Source: Phallus indusiatus
Lineage: Eukaryota > Basidiomycota > Agaricomycetes > Phallales > Phallaceae
Direction of reading: 5' to 3'
Length of the DNA: 64,000 bases
NCBI GenBank assembly: GCA_027605045.1
Contig: JAQFWX010000140.1
Span: forward strand, 1-64,000
The notes under the pieces are model-generated. The model saw only the letters and a program-made list of their open reading frames with translations. It did not search any database and was not told the origin of the DNA. Shown here in pieces: positions 46,104 through 58,613 of this stretch. The number at the start of each line of letters is the position of its first letter. Within the stretch, counting starts at the first letter, position 1. The translations under genes were made by a program, and so were the position numbers.

Positions 46104-48334
46104 ATGCTGTCCTCACTTCACTTGCAATACTCCAGACCGGTGATCGTGGCTTTAGTCCTATGCGGTACTATCTGTACAGTGGTGGTTTATCGAGGTGTAA
46201 GCAGCTTGCGAACGAGAAAAATTCCAAAAGGTCAGTCCTGTAATTCTGAAAGAAAATATGGTGTTGAACGACGATATTGTTGTCAGGCTTGAAATATCCA
46301 CCTGGTCCCCCTCAACGATTCTTCATCGGAAATCTTACCGATCTTCCAACCAAAGAGAATTGGAAAACATTCCATAAATTCGCTCAGACGTATGGTAAGG
46401 CTGATTCTTGAAGTTCACGATGGCACTGCCTATTCAGAACGTACTTGACACTTTAGGTGATCTCACATATCTCAACATATTCGGCACATCCCTTCTTTTC
46501 GTCAACTCCTATAAACTTCAGAATGAGCTGTTTGAGAAGCGAGGCGCTATATATTCAAATCGTTTTCAGTCAACCATGTTACACGATCTGTAAGTGGCTT
46601 CCATGTTTCAGTTCTAAATATTTTAATATACTCAGCTTTGATCCTCTAAAAGTGGCGGTTTCGATTGGAGTGTTGCAACACTTCAATATGATGATCTTTG
46701 GCGTCGGCATCGTGGGTTCCTACATCAGGCTCTTAACAAAAGTGCTTTTACGCAGTATCGAGGAACTATAGAGAAACATGCTAGGTTTGGTTTACTCATC
46801 ATGTTATCTTAAATTGCATTCCAAAAAGACTACTATCAGGACGTTTCTGCTCCGTTTGTATGAATCCCCTGAGAACTTTTTGGAGCACTCAAGACACACA
46901 CTCGGGGCCTTTACTTTAGAGGTGCGTAGGAAGCTCTATCTCAATTAAATGAGATCTCTAAGAAAGGATTACTTGGAATATGGCAGATGACGTACGGACT
47001 CAAAATTGCACGAGATAATGATCCTTACATCGTAACGGCCGAGAACGCAGCGCGGATAATCGGACAGGTTTCTCAGCCCGGAGCTTTTTACGTCGACTTT
47101 TTACCAATATGTATGTTTGAATGACATCTTTGAAGGATCATATGTTTTTGACAAAACATCTTCTGTTCAGTGAAATACGTCCCCTCGTGGTTCCCGGGAG
47201 CAGGGTTCAAACATACGGCTCAGAGATTGAATCAGTATCTTCAGGACATGATACACATTCCATTCAATTCTGTCAAAAATTCCATGGTAATTTTATAACA
47301 CTGGCGATATAGTTTGAGTAATACTAAGAGCGTTTCTAAATGCAGAAAACAGGAAAGGCCGCACCGTCCATCGTGTCCAACATTCTTGAAGGTCTCCAAA
47401 TGGGGCAGGACAAGGTTGACAATTACGAAGACGAGGAAGAAGTCCTCAGAAACATCAGCGGGGTTATTTATCTGGGAGGAATAGACACGGTATGTGCCCT
47501 TAGAACTTCCGGGGGCGTGTGATTTTGAATTTTACTGTCACCCGCGAATAGACAGAATCTGCCCTTCAATCCTTTTTCCTGGCAATGATCCTCTACCCAG
47601 AGGTCCAAAAAATGGCTCAGAGAGAACTGGACAACATAATCGGTCCCAAGGCTTTGCCGTCGTTCCAAGACAGAGATAACCTTCCGTATATCGATGCTAT
47701 GGTGAAAGAGACGTTACGATGGCATCCTGTTGCTCCTTGCGGATTCCCTCATTTGCTGAAAGAAGATGATGTTGTTGGGGATTATTTTATTCCCAAAGGC
47801 ACAGTTGTTATGGGTAATATATGGTACGACGCCATGGATATTTTTGAGAGGAAATGAGAATTGGATTAACGGCTTTTTCATCAGGGCGCTGTTACATTCT
47901 CCCGAGTACGGAGACGATGTCGATGATTTTAACCCAGCTCGGTTTTTGAAAGGTGATGTCAAAGATCCTGACGTTGCTTTTGGATTTGGAAGAAGGTATT
48001 GAAAAGAGAAGGGATCCAGCTGCTTTTATTTCAGTACTGACTGATAATGTTTCAGAGTATGTCCAGGAAGATGGATGGCCGATAGCGAACTCTTTATCTT
48101 GATAGCGTCGGTTTTACATGCATTCAAAATTGAACCGCATGAGACTGAAGTGCCCACAAAGGATGACTTTGTTTCGGGTGTTATATCGTAAGAGATTATT
48201 GTAATTTCCGATATCTGAATACTGATAACTCGATGTACCATAGAATTCCGAAACCATTCAAATGTCGATTGAGACCGAGACATTCTGAGGCAGAAGCGTT
48301 GTTAGTTCAGCTTTCTCATGAGCTGCATGAGTGA
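46104..48334 (+). CDS. cytochrome P450 monooxygenase
   Basis: Heme-thiolate monooxygenase, ER-anchored by an N-terminal helix (LQYSRPVIVALVLCGTICTV). The proline hinge is KYPPGPPQRFFIGN. The C-helix motif is LWRRHRGFLHQALN. The I-helix reads GVIYLGGIDTTESAL. ExxR is KETLRW. The PERF-type motif is FNPARF, and the heme loop is FGFGRRVCPGR with the Cys codon at 48060-48062, just after intron 47996-48055. About ten exons, roughly 510 residues, ending SHELHE at TGA 48332-48334. The exon joins needed (for instance HDL | GGFDWSVATL across 46590-46660) all keep the frame, so the gene looks intact. It belongs to the large mushroom CYP64-like group often annotated as O-methylsterigmatocystin oxidoreductase-like; that name should not be taken as function. 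Substrate unknown; no biosynthetic neighbours. Confidence 0.9.
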
Positions 48335-49155
48335 ACGTCTTAGATTTTCACTATTTCCACCCTAAATACGTACATACGTTTTGTTCCATGCACCGTCCTT
48401 TTCTCTTGAGCGTATCGAAACTAATTTCTATGCCCCAAGTGAGATTTGCGGAAGCCTTACGCGTACGGGGTGATCCTATTCCTTCCTACTCGCGTAACCA
48501 TTCGACATCAAGCTCAGACTTGGCTCAGGGTTGGCTAAACGAACGCGTCGACATTTCAAAATTCTGAAAGAGACGGCCAGATTTCAGCCAGACTCGACGG
48601 GACAAACTGGCCAACGTGTTGTTCAACGTGTTTTTCAGCCGCCGCCACTTGTTGGCGTTACATAAGGATATACCCCGTGATTGAAAAAATTCCACCGTGT
48701 TACGTAATCAGACCATTTTTTTTTCTTTTCTTTTGCCTCCCTCTTGGTCAGGAACGTTTCCGGTGCATGATTGGTAAACGATCCTTTTTTTCCAAAGCTG
48801 TATTCTACTTTTAGACGCTGTCTCTCAAGTAATTATTTTTTACCCCCTTTTTCAAGTGTTTTCCTACGAATATTTTCAATATTCCATGCATACCAACCAA
48901 CACTGCTGCGGCAAGGATCCGATTGTTCCTGGTTTCATCTGAAAACCAACAGCGACCATTTCATGATCAAGCTGGACGGATCTGGGATGAAATGGAAGTC
49001 ATTCAATCAAAATCGACCCGTCGTCCTGAGTTAGGGTGCAGCCTTCTGATTGGTCAGTCAGCTGAGACTATGACTGAGGAAGAAGCTCGGCGGGCGGGTT
49101 GCAGCGCCTTTTCCTCGCATTCTTGTCTCACTATTCTCTCTTTCTTCTTTCTCTC
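48335..49155. other. intergenic
   Basis: About 820 bp between two plus-strand genes. Pyrimidine-rich tracts lie near 48715-48740. No gene is supported. Confidence 0.4.
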
Positions 49156-52100
49156 ATGCCCTCTACGAACCCCTACGCACCAAACATAAACGTTCAATGT
49201 CCCTCCACGAACTCTACAACTACCCAACTTCTTCGCACTTTCTTTCCTCAAAACCAGACTTTGCACCCTCAAGAACAGGCATACATTCAGAATCGGAAAC
49301 CTCAGATACAACAAGCATGGCAAGATTGGATTCAAGGGCCAGAAGTTGGGTATAACATATCTCAATTCGATGAGGATGCGTATCCGGTTGTCGGAATGGC
49401 GATATCGGGTGGGGGATTCAGGGCCTCGTTGTTTGGCGCTGGCGTGCTCAATGCGTTTGATGCGCGCAATGACACGTCCAAGTCCCTTGGAACGGGCGGG
49501 CTGTATAATGTTCTTACCTATTTGGCGGGTGCCTCAGGTCAGTCTTAGGTTTCAGCTTATCATTCTGGGGGGCTATGATGGCACGATACGATGAACCAGC
49601 GCTTCAATGCTGTGTGTGAACATCGCCCATCGTGTACCGCAATGGGCTGCGCGTTCATATCAACAAATTGTTAATTTAACTATTCTCACAGGTGGTTCTT
49701 GGGTTATTGCCAGCCAATTGTATAATCCCAACTCAAAGTCTTTTTTTAACTTGGTACTTGGAGACAGTGCCGGAGATGAACAAGGGTGGTTACTTGATAT
49801 CGACGCTGCGTTTCCAAATGGCGAAAACTTTTTGGATAGCAAGAATGAGGAATATTATGGTGCAATTGTCGAGAATACGAAGGCCAAAGCTGCCACGAAT
49901 ATGCAAGTGATGTTTTTCGTCACCATAACTACCACCATTGTTCATCATTTATTGTATTTTTCAGACCAGTCAGTGTTACAGATATTTGGTGCGGTCTTCT
50001 AAGCTATCATTTTCTCAACGGTACAACCCGCGACAACTTTTTCACGTCTAACGCTGAGACCCCACATGGTGCCGGACTCCTCTGGTCTGATATTCCCTCT
50101 ACAAAACTCTTTCAAAACCATGCCTTTCCATTTCCGTTGGTCGTAGCTGATTCACGGGGTCCGAATAGTAATGGTGAACGACCCTCCTTGGAGGATGTGG
50201 TTTACGAGGTAATTTCAAGCCAACTCCTGGCTTAATTACAACTTCATTTCTTTTCCCATTCAGATCTCTCCATTTGAGATGGGCTCATGGGATCCAACAT
50301 TATCATCCATGATGAACCTTGCATTCGCGGGGACAGCTTTAAACGAAGGTACACCGCCCAATTCGACGTCGTGCGTGACAGGATTCGATCAAGCGGCGTA
50401 CATTATCGGTACAAGTAGTAATTTATGGGATGTGCGTTATTATCATCATCTTCGATTAACCTAGCTTTAGAAGTTTAATGTTCTTCCTTCAGAGCGCTTC
50501 GTTTGTCTTGAGTTCAGAAGCCGGAACATTTTCTCAACTTCTCGGACCATTGGGAGATACTCTAGAAAAGCTTATAGCAAAGGTAGCTCACGCACTTTAT
50601 TGTAATATTTATTATTAAATTCACTCTCCACGACTACTATAGATAGTTTCAAAAGGAGAAGACACAGCTCTCTGGCCAAACGTATGTCTATCCCTTTCAT
50701 GCTATGTCTCTCGTTGAGCGCCTACATTGCAGTCCTTTGGAGGTCTTAACAAAGCCCTCTTTCAAAATGCTCTCACACCGACTCTAAACCTCGACGACGG
50801 CGGCGAAAACGCAGCAAACGTGCCTATTGAAGCTTTGTTCCTCAAACCTCGCCAGATTGATGTCGTTGTCGCCGTAGATTCCACAGCCGAGACCACTCTC
50901 GGTGTCAAGCAAAATTATCCAAAGTGCGTGTTTCGGCCCTGACTCGGTTTTTCCCCTTCTTTCGTGGTAACATTTACGGCAGTGGTACGGCGATGAACAC
51001 AGCTGCCACCCGCCTAAGGACCATACTATCTCAGACACATCAGCAAGCACCGTCTATACCGCCCGATTTCGCTATCACGGGAAACAACCTCCATGTTTCT
51101 TTCTTTGGATGCGATCCAGATTCCGATTCGTCGAACGACGGTGACAACGTGACTCCATTGATTATCTATGTTCCTAATTCGCCACCTTGTACTGGCGATA
51201 ACCCCGTTACAAAGTAAGATGTATCGCTTTGCCTATTTTAACTGCGGACGTTAATTATTGTAAATTATGGCAACAGTACAGGCGCATTCAAAACCTCTTA
51301 CTCAACAATCCTACAAACAGACTTTTTTTCCCAATCTTTTCTCAGCGCAACCTGTGGGTTTGTGCCAAATTCGACCACCCAAGATACAAACTTCCCAATT
51401 TGTCTTAAGTGCGCAGCAATAGATCGCGCGCGGAATAAGACGAGTCCACCCATCCCCCGTTCCGAAATTTGCCAGCAATGTTTCACACGGTATTGTTTCA
51501 ATCCGTCCAATCCGCCGACCAATAAAGATTTTCCTGGACGGAAATTCGTATTTGTCGATCCAGGACCGCCATCTTCCCTCACAAAGTTTGAGGATTTTAT
51601 TCGGAAGCATGGTATACAGCTGTTTATCGCGTTGGCTGTTATAAGTCTATTTTTGGTGGGGGTTTGTGGTTTCTTTGCCTATAGAAGGGGGAAAAGGCGA
51701 AAGGAGAGAGTTAATATGGTTAAGATGTATGGGTGGGGTGCCGTCGCTGAGTTGGACAAAATCGATCAGACGAAGAGATTTAGTCCTGGCGCTAATACTT
51801 GGAACCGAAGAGGCGGGTTCCAGTATTATTTGGATCGTGTTAAGAGCAAGTTGGGTATCGGTGATAGATATACCGAAATCGTCAATCCGCATGAATTTGA
51901 GTTTGAGTTGGAGGATGCGGCAGGAGACGGTGGCATGATGAAGAAACTGGGGGGTAATAATATGAAATCAGGTGAGTTCGTACAGAGCAACTTCTCATTT
52001 TAAACTTAATGAGTCTAGATTTGCCCAATATAAATACACCAACATCACCTCCACTGTCAGCACCTGGCTCTGCCTTGCACACGGCGTCCTTCTCACAACA

Positions 52101-52547
52101 ACAGGAACAGGACCAACAAACTCAGCCCCCTTCTTTCATCGCTCAAAATCGGGTCCCGTTGAGTCCTGAACTTCGTAGACGGCAATCGACGATGAAGTCA
52201 ATGTACACCGACCCATTTGTGGACGATGAAGAGTTTAATCCTTATGATGAATTCGATAGTGAGAACAGAAGGGGAGATGATGAGCAGGTTGAACGCGAAG
52301 GTGAACTGATTGCGGGAGAGAACGACACAACCTTAGGTGAGAGTCTCCTCCTTACTTTGGTTCTGAATTCAGCACATATCTTGATTTTTTTAAAAAAATA
52401 GTATCGCGATCATTGCCTTTGTCTAGCGATCAGCCCTCAGCTTCAAGTTCAGGGCCTAATTCGCGCACAGAAACGGAAGGTCGGACATGGGCTGTAACGG
52501 AAGGCACGGTACTGCATGATAGCCCGGTGGATGAGCCAAATAGTTGA
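49156..52547 (+). CDS. lysophospholipase / phospholipase B with C-terminal transmembrane anchor and cytosolic tail
   Basis: PLA2_B-family enzyme of about 840 residues in a dozen exons. The oxyanion loop is AISGGGFRASLFGAG. The nucleophile motif is YLAGASG|GSWVIAS, split by an intron. Conserved blocks SYHFLNGTT, MGSWDPTLSSMMNLAF and GFDQAAYIIGTSSNLWD follow. The catalytic Asp is in LDDGGENAANVPIEALF, and CDPDSD, PLIIYVPNSPP and the Cys-rich LKCAAIDRARN...CQQCFTRYCF mark the end of the catalytic part. Unlike the gene at 29773-31943 it continues: a hydrophobic helix at about 51609-51680 (IQLFIALAVISLFLVGV), a basic stop-transfer RRGKRRKERVN, then about 260 residues of polar tail (FSPGANTWNRRGG, VDDEEFNPYDEFD) ending at TGA 52545-52547. 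The ATG at 49156 follows an open hydrophobic stretch (LAFLSHYSLFLLSL) lacking an ATG, so a 5' exon with the signal peptide start may be missing. Confidence 0.88.
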
Positions 52548-54820
52548 TTCATGTAAATGACGTTCAGAGGAAAGTCTACTATGTTGGTTATTTGAAGACT
52601 CACGGCTGAGACGAGATTGAATGGACTCTACATACATATGAGGGTTTTTTTTTTGAAGACTTCTATTTTTATACACAGGGTTCTCTTAGCCCACTAACTT
52701 AATTTGCATTATTGAACTTTTCTTTAATTTCTTGAACGTTAGATGGGCGGTCGCATTATATAACTCGGAACAACTTTTGGTATAAAAGCCTAAACTTTGT
52801 CACGCTGCAGTATGCAATATACTAAGGGCTGTGCAAGGGCCCGGGAACCGCCGTCTTGGACGGGATACGCGCTTTATCATTTCTGTCGCCCTGTGGATTT
52901 TCCTTTGGCGTCTATAATTTACTGACCTGAAAATGGACCTGGGTACAGCTTCACTGCGGCCGCGGTCTTCAGTGAGTCTAATACCGAGCCAGTTCGCTGC
53001 GAGTTGTTCCTCGGACTTAGCCCTTGAGCCAGGAAAGAGCAAATACTGTTTTCTGAGGGCCACGCGTAAAAAATGTCTAAGATGACACTAGTAACCATGA
53101 ACCATTGCATACCCAGGCGGCTAAAAATATTCTATATCGTATGCACAATGTCAAATACAACATACAATTTGTGGTATTTACTGTATGTATTCATTTCACG
53201 ACACTAGAAAAGAGAAGTCACTACTAGTAAGTTATGCCAACAAAGGATGTTGGTGGGAAAGCAAGGATCAGTCTCGAGCCTCAAATCTGATGACATCATT
53301 GACATGACACAGGTCATGCCACTACAACACGACCCAACGGAACGCAGCACTAGCATAGAAAACAAAACTAGCTGTACATTTGACTTGGGTATACGCTAAA
53401 TAGATCAAGTCTATTGTTTAATGAAGAGCAGCTCGAAAAGGGATAAATGAGCAATTGTACTGCAGTCTGGTATATTTTTCGTCCGAACCCGAAATTGGTT
53501 AGGATTCCAGGAATATACCAGCTGTAATCAATCGCTGGACGAGTAAGTTGTTATCAATATAAACTCCACGACACTCTGAGTGCAAATTCAGGGATGATGA
53601 GTTCGTCAGTTATGATCGTCATGGTCACGAGCCAAACCAGACCTTTGCTAAGTGTCTAGTGTCCTCCTCCGAGTCCGCATTGGCAATGTACATCATTAAG
53701 ACCCAGGTACTGGTACCTGGCACTCATGCTTCACCATCTGTGTGACAGTTGCGCAATCATGAGATCATGGTACCTTCTGACATGTCTATAACAACTCTGG
53801 ACGTCCAACAATATGTTGAGTGGTTCGAAAATATGTCTTAGCGAAGGTTCTGCTAAATAATAAATGTTCAAATAAGCCAATTTGATAAATCACTGGTAGC
53901 CGGAGCGCGCGATAGGCATTTATTCAGATCGGCTAATCATAGGCAGTGCAGATGATTTTGTTCCGTTCTGAGGACATTTTTCCGGCCCTTTCACGTTCCC
54001 CTAACTTCAGACCTTTGATCCGAGTCTTCGTTTACACACGCCAAACCTTCGAAACAGCTTACTTCCATATTCAAGTTGGGAAAAAGCACGCGTAATGGAG
54101 CCGTGATTGCTTTTTCACCCATCATTCGCGAAACGTGACGATGACAACTGATATTGAACTTGAAGATCAACATGTCTACTGATATTTTAGAGGGGTCTAA
54201 TGAATGGCTTCTATAGCTGAGGAAGAGGTCATACGTCTTCAACCCCCAAGCTTGACCCAAAGCATTCTGTTCTATAATAATTTATATGTCCAATTGGACA
54301 GTAACTCCGAGTGCACTCGAGCAAGTAACTTCGTAAGTTGCAGGATCAAAGTCGTCGATTTGAGCCGGTGTCTATTAACAATCAAAGATTCCGGGTTGCC
54401 ACTAATGGAAGGACGAGTGATCTTCGGATCGGCGTTGCCGCGTTGAGCTTTCTTAATTAATGACGTCTCAGATCCCTGTCGTATGTAAGTAAGTATATCA
54501 TGTGAAAAGATCAGCCCTGCATTGAGTATCTGTTAGTTGAGTATCGATACCGATACCTCACAATCCATTCTGTGCAAAATAAACCGATTTCTTCCTTTCC
54601 CCTTACTATTTCTCAAAACGGGAGAAAAAAATGTCTTTTTCGTTCCTTATAGGAATTGCAGAGTCGCAGGGTTTGTCAAGACAAAAGCGTATAAAATGCT
54701 GGCGGTAAATTGAGTTTTACATTATCAAACACATCACTCGTTTTTCTCAAGTTCCCCAGAATATTCTGTCGTCTTCACAAAGCACATTGCCAGCGTTTAT
54801 TCTACCTTAAGATTTCTACG
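52548..54820. other. intergenic
   Basis: 2.27 kb. Frames at 52800-53063, 53991-54260 (minus) and 54204-54446 (plus, 80 codons) have no recognisable content. The proximal end carries the TATA box of the next gene. Confidence 0.4.
54690..54696 (+). promoter_or_regulatory. TATA box of the small secreted protein gene
   Basis: TATAAAA, 131 bp upstream of the ATG at 54821. Confidence 0.4.
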
Positions 54821-55069
54821 ATGCAATTTACTTTGAAAGTGGTTGTTGTATTCTTTTACACAGTTGCTATTATCTCTTCCGCACAGGCTGCGCCAACTGG
54901 TAAGGTCATTTGCTATATAACGAAATTATTTGTACTCACTTACATCTCAGCCGCAGAAGTATCAAGCGGGATGAATTCGGTAAATTACAGGATTGACAAT
55001 GCCTTGTCGAGAGTTGAGAAATTTACACGAACTTTGACAGCCAAAACCGAGATGCGGTGTGGTCGGTAG
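54821..55069 (+). CDS. small secreted protein (about 65 residues)
   Basis: Two exons (54821-54899, 54951-55069) join in phase. Exon 1 is essentially a signal peptide: MQFTLKVVVVFFYTVAIISS then AQAAPT, with a clean AQA-A cleavage site. The mature part is only about 40 residues (EVSSGMNSVNYRIDNALSRV, KFTRTLTAKTEMRCGR), basic, with a single Cys, no repeat and no known motif. A TATA box and a 51-nt intron with good splice sites support expression. A longer product is possible if a further intron starts at GATGCG|gtgtgg. It could be an effector-like or structural peptide; nothing in the sequence decides this. Confidence 0.5.
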   Translation: MQFTLKVVVVFFYTVAIISSAQAAPTGKVICYITKLFVLTYISAAEVSSGMNSVNYRIDNALSRVEKFTRTLTAKTEMRCGR

Positions 55070-55566
55070 CCAATCTTGTACGTATAAATCGATTATATTT
55101 TACCTGCTCATATTTATATTCTCTCTTAGGCAATTAAAAAAAACAAAAATAAATACCTTTGTCTTTGTGGTTGCATCTTTTTCAGGGGTAAGTATTTCGT
55201 CTTGCTTTGGTAATAGACGAGTGGGAGACTAATCCCAATCGAACTCAGAATTCCATTCTGTTAGACTTCAAAGACATGATTCGCAAGTTTGTTATTTCGG
55301 TTATTTCGGTATTTAAAGACTAGTATCTCCTTATCTATATACCCAATTTGTAAATTTACCAGTTTAAAACGACGCTCGTAAGATATTATCATACATGAAA
55401 CGGCTTTCATATTATAACATTGGTTGATTGACTATGTAAAGCTGTATTTTCAGGCTTTCCATGCCTTCTTCACTGGGACGCGCAACTAGACATGATACAA
55501 AACAGTCAATAATAGGAACGGCGTCTCGCCGCCAATTGAAGATCGCATTACCATTAAAAATAAGCT
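55070..55566. other. convergent intergenic spacer
   Basis: AT-rich, about 500 bp, no gene seen. Confidence 0.45.
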
Positions 55567-57106
55567 TTACCTTTTTTCAAACGCGATAACTTGTTCATTC
55601 AACCATTTTTTTAGCTGTTCTTGTACCTCTGCATTGCTCGCCCTAGGGTCTGCTCGACCAATCCGGGCCCAAGGTTGGAAAAACTAAGAGTCATTATTCT
55701 TAGCGCAGCTTGACAAGGCGATAAATAAAGAAGACTGGCTGACTTTTCCGTTAATTTCATCAGCTGGAACGACCGTCGCCGCAAAGAGAGAGGTGTAAGC
55801 CCCAAGGCTGTTTCATTGTCAGGTATCATAGATTCACATGAACTGGTAGCTAGGTGAACTTACGGTGGAGGATGAAACACCATATTTGACAAGACTTGAG
55901 AGATTGAAGACATGTGTCTATATTTAAACCAGTACTGATTTTATTGTAACTTCCACCAAACAGACTTACCGGAAGATATTGGTTTTAATATGGCCGGGAT
56001 TCAAAGCGCATGAGACGATTTTATCTCCATAGTCTCGAATCAGAAAATTTGACATAAGGACATTCCCCTTAACGTATTCATTAAAGGGCATGTTTAAATT
56101 TGAAAAGACTGAAAACGCATAAATTTACCATTTTACTGACGCCATACAAGTTCCAGTTATTAGGAAATCCGAGGTTCTCGATCGCTTTCATCCTGTCTTC
56201 CCCGCCCTCGAGAACTTTCCAGTCTATACCTGTTTCTCCGGGAGACGCGAGTGTATGTATAACGGAAGATACGTTGATGACTCGAGCTTTTTCTTTATGG
56301 TAAATAGTGGAACGCTCCAGAGCAGGGAGTAAGAGGATCTATTATGAAGGAAACACGTTTTGGCTTTCCATCCAGAAATTCTCGAAGAGATTTTAAGCCT
56401 ACAGTGAAATAGTAGTGCCCCAGCACATTGGTACCTATAACCATGGGCATTATGGGAAAGCCAAGAGGTGTATGTGATATTTCATACCGAACTCTGTTGA
56501 GTATGTCATCTCGTCATCCTAGCTTGGCGAAAGAGTTTCCGAGATATTAGCACTTACGAAGATCATATCCTTGCTTAGTTAGTAATTCAAATGGCGCAAG
56601 CATTACGCCTCTGAGAAATTATATTACTTTGTGTTTACCAATATGTCAATTAATAACTAGACATACGCGTTGTTAATCAAAATGTCTACCCTTTTTTCTT
56701 TGACAAGTATCTCGGTTGATGCCTGTTTCACGCTAGCGAGATCGCTCAAGTCCAATTCCAAGACTAAGCTTTCTCCAATTATAAGTGTTTCTGAGGATTC
56801 GCTTTTTAATTCGTTCTGGATGGTTTCAACTGCTCTTTTGCCCTTTTCCACGTTTCGACATGCCAGATACACCTTTGCGTTCTTGCGTAACAGCTCTTTC
56901 GCGGTATAAAACCCAACACCAGAGTTCGCGCCTGTAACGATTGCAACCTAGATTGAATGAATGAGAGTCGAGATACCACAAAATGAGATTGATGTAACTT
57001 TTCCTGTTAGATCAGGGATGTCTCTTTGTGGATTGAACGCAGATGCGGGAGGACATTGTTGAGACAACGATGAGTATGGCGCAATGCGGGCGAGAACGTT
57101 ACCCAT
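55567..57106 (-). CDS. short-chain dehydrogenase (retinol dehydrogenase-like SDR)
   Basis: NAD(P)-dependent oxidoreductase of about 330 residues in several exons. The start ATG (57104-57106) gives MGNVLARIAPYSS, the usual MGN-type N-terminus of this fungal group. An intron splits LTGK | VAIVTGANSGVG, the cofactor motif. Then come KVYLACRNVEKGKRAVE (NADP-type Arg after the second strand), LDLSDLASVKQ, DILINNAG (split by an intron), the active-site Tyr/Lys in NLYGVSK, and SCALNPGHIKTN. The C-terminal exons join as VVPADEINGK | FFQPWARIGRADPRASN and end QLKKWLNEQVIAFEKR at 55567-55569. This W-R-rich end is typical of the fungal retinol-dehydrogenase-like clade. Substrate unknown. It is not close in sequence to the SDR at 1491. 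Confidence 0.85.
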
Positions 57107-58613
57107 GTGATCGTATGCCAACTTTAAGCCTAGGTGCATATAAATACTTTCTCCTTCTCGTGGGTTACAGAAGTCCTTATGCGTTCGATCAACGATAATG
57201 AGATTCAAGCCAGTAGCTCGCTTTCAATGGCGACGTCGAATCCCATAATCAATTTGTATCACATGCACCACGTGCACATATATATATAATATGTTGGTTC
57301 ATTGATTTGCCGGCAATTGAGTCGTTGTTGCGGGACAATATCAGTCCAGTTATGTAGCACGCGCTTTACGCGGCTACGCCTTATAGACTCTTCCCTGGCA
57401 TGATCCGCGCCACGTCGAAGGATTTTTTTTGGCAACGGTGGGAGACATGAAGAGAAATTAGTTAAGAAGCGTCCATTATGTAACGTCGGAGTCTATGGTG
57501 TCGGAGTCTCTAAACGGAAAGGAAGATGCAATTGTCTATGTACTCCTTCCCTCACCGTCGTCGGCAGAAAACCCTCGCCGAAAAACTGGCGGAGGGGTAT
57601 GTCTTGAACAACGGGTCTCGAAACTTGGAGGCTCAGTAGAGAGAAGGAATGACAGCAAGGATCGGCCAGTTCTGGTGAAAAAATGCAAGTTACGAGCCGA
57701 TCCAAGAATCCATTGTTATCCATTAATCATTAATCACTTATGAAGCGCGGTAGTACTGTACGATCAGGTTTCGTGCTCTTTCTAAGGAAATCTTTACACG
57801 TGATTATTGCTAGTCAGAGTAGACTGGGAACTCTCCGACAAAATGCCCCAGTGAGGTGACCTTTCCGCGTTATATATCTATAAATTTCGAGCTTTCTAAT
57901 CTATTTATAAAACACAATCCAAGTATTATATTCAAAGGCTTGTGTCGTCAAGCTGCGTTATCTCAGACTGTAACTAACTGCTCCGATGGAGAAGCGGCTA
58001 ATCGTGAACGTGGTCAACGAAGTCTAGGGGAGTTGTTTCAATGATCCTTAGCTATTTGATGAGGTCAATACGTACTGATGTGATCCGCGACGGGCTACAC
58101 AAGGAAAGTCCCGAAACGCGCGATATTATCGAGTCACGTTACACAACGCGTGGCTTCATTGTTCAGAAACTGTATATATACCAAACACCATTATCTACAA
58201 TAAACAACTGATTTCCCCCCCATATTTCCAAAACACACGAGCACTGGTTCCCGTATCTTTCCTGCCACACTCCTGAGGCGCTCTCTTCAGTACATCTCGA
58301 TATTGATACTTATCCCTCTTGACAGTTAATAACTCCTGCCTATAATTTGGGTTAGAATGTACTAGCGTTCCGGTGACAATAATGGACTATCTGAATATGT
58401 AGCCACCAAATTCGGCTGACCTCATGAAATCATTGTTACGCCGAGCGTTAACACCATTAATAAAAGCAGGGTAGATATTTCAACATTTACATCAACGGAA
58501 CAGCGGAACCACAAATATAGCTAAATTTTGAAACAAAAATACCGGGCATGAATGGCATCCAGACAAACCGACGAATCGAATGAGCTTGGTTAATACATTT
58601 TTTGCTATTGTAA
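57107..58613. other. intergenic
   Basis: 1.5 kb, no gene recognised. TATATATA-type words at about 57280 and 58174 could be promoter elements or simple repeats. Confidence 0.4.
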
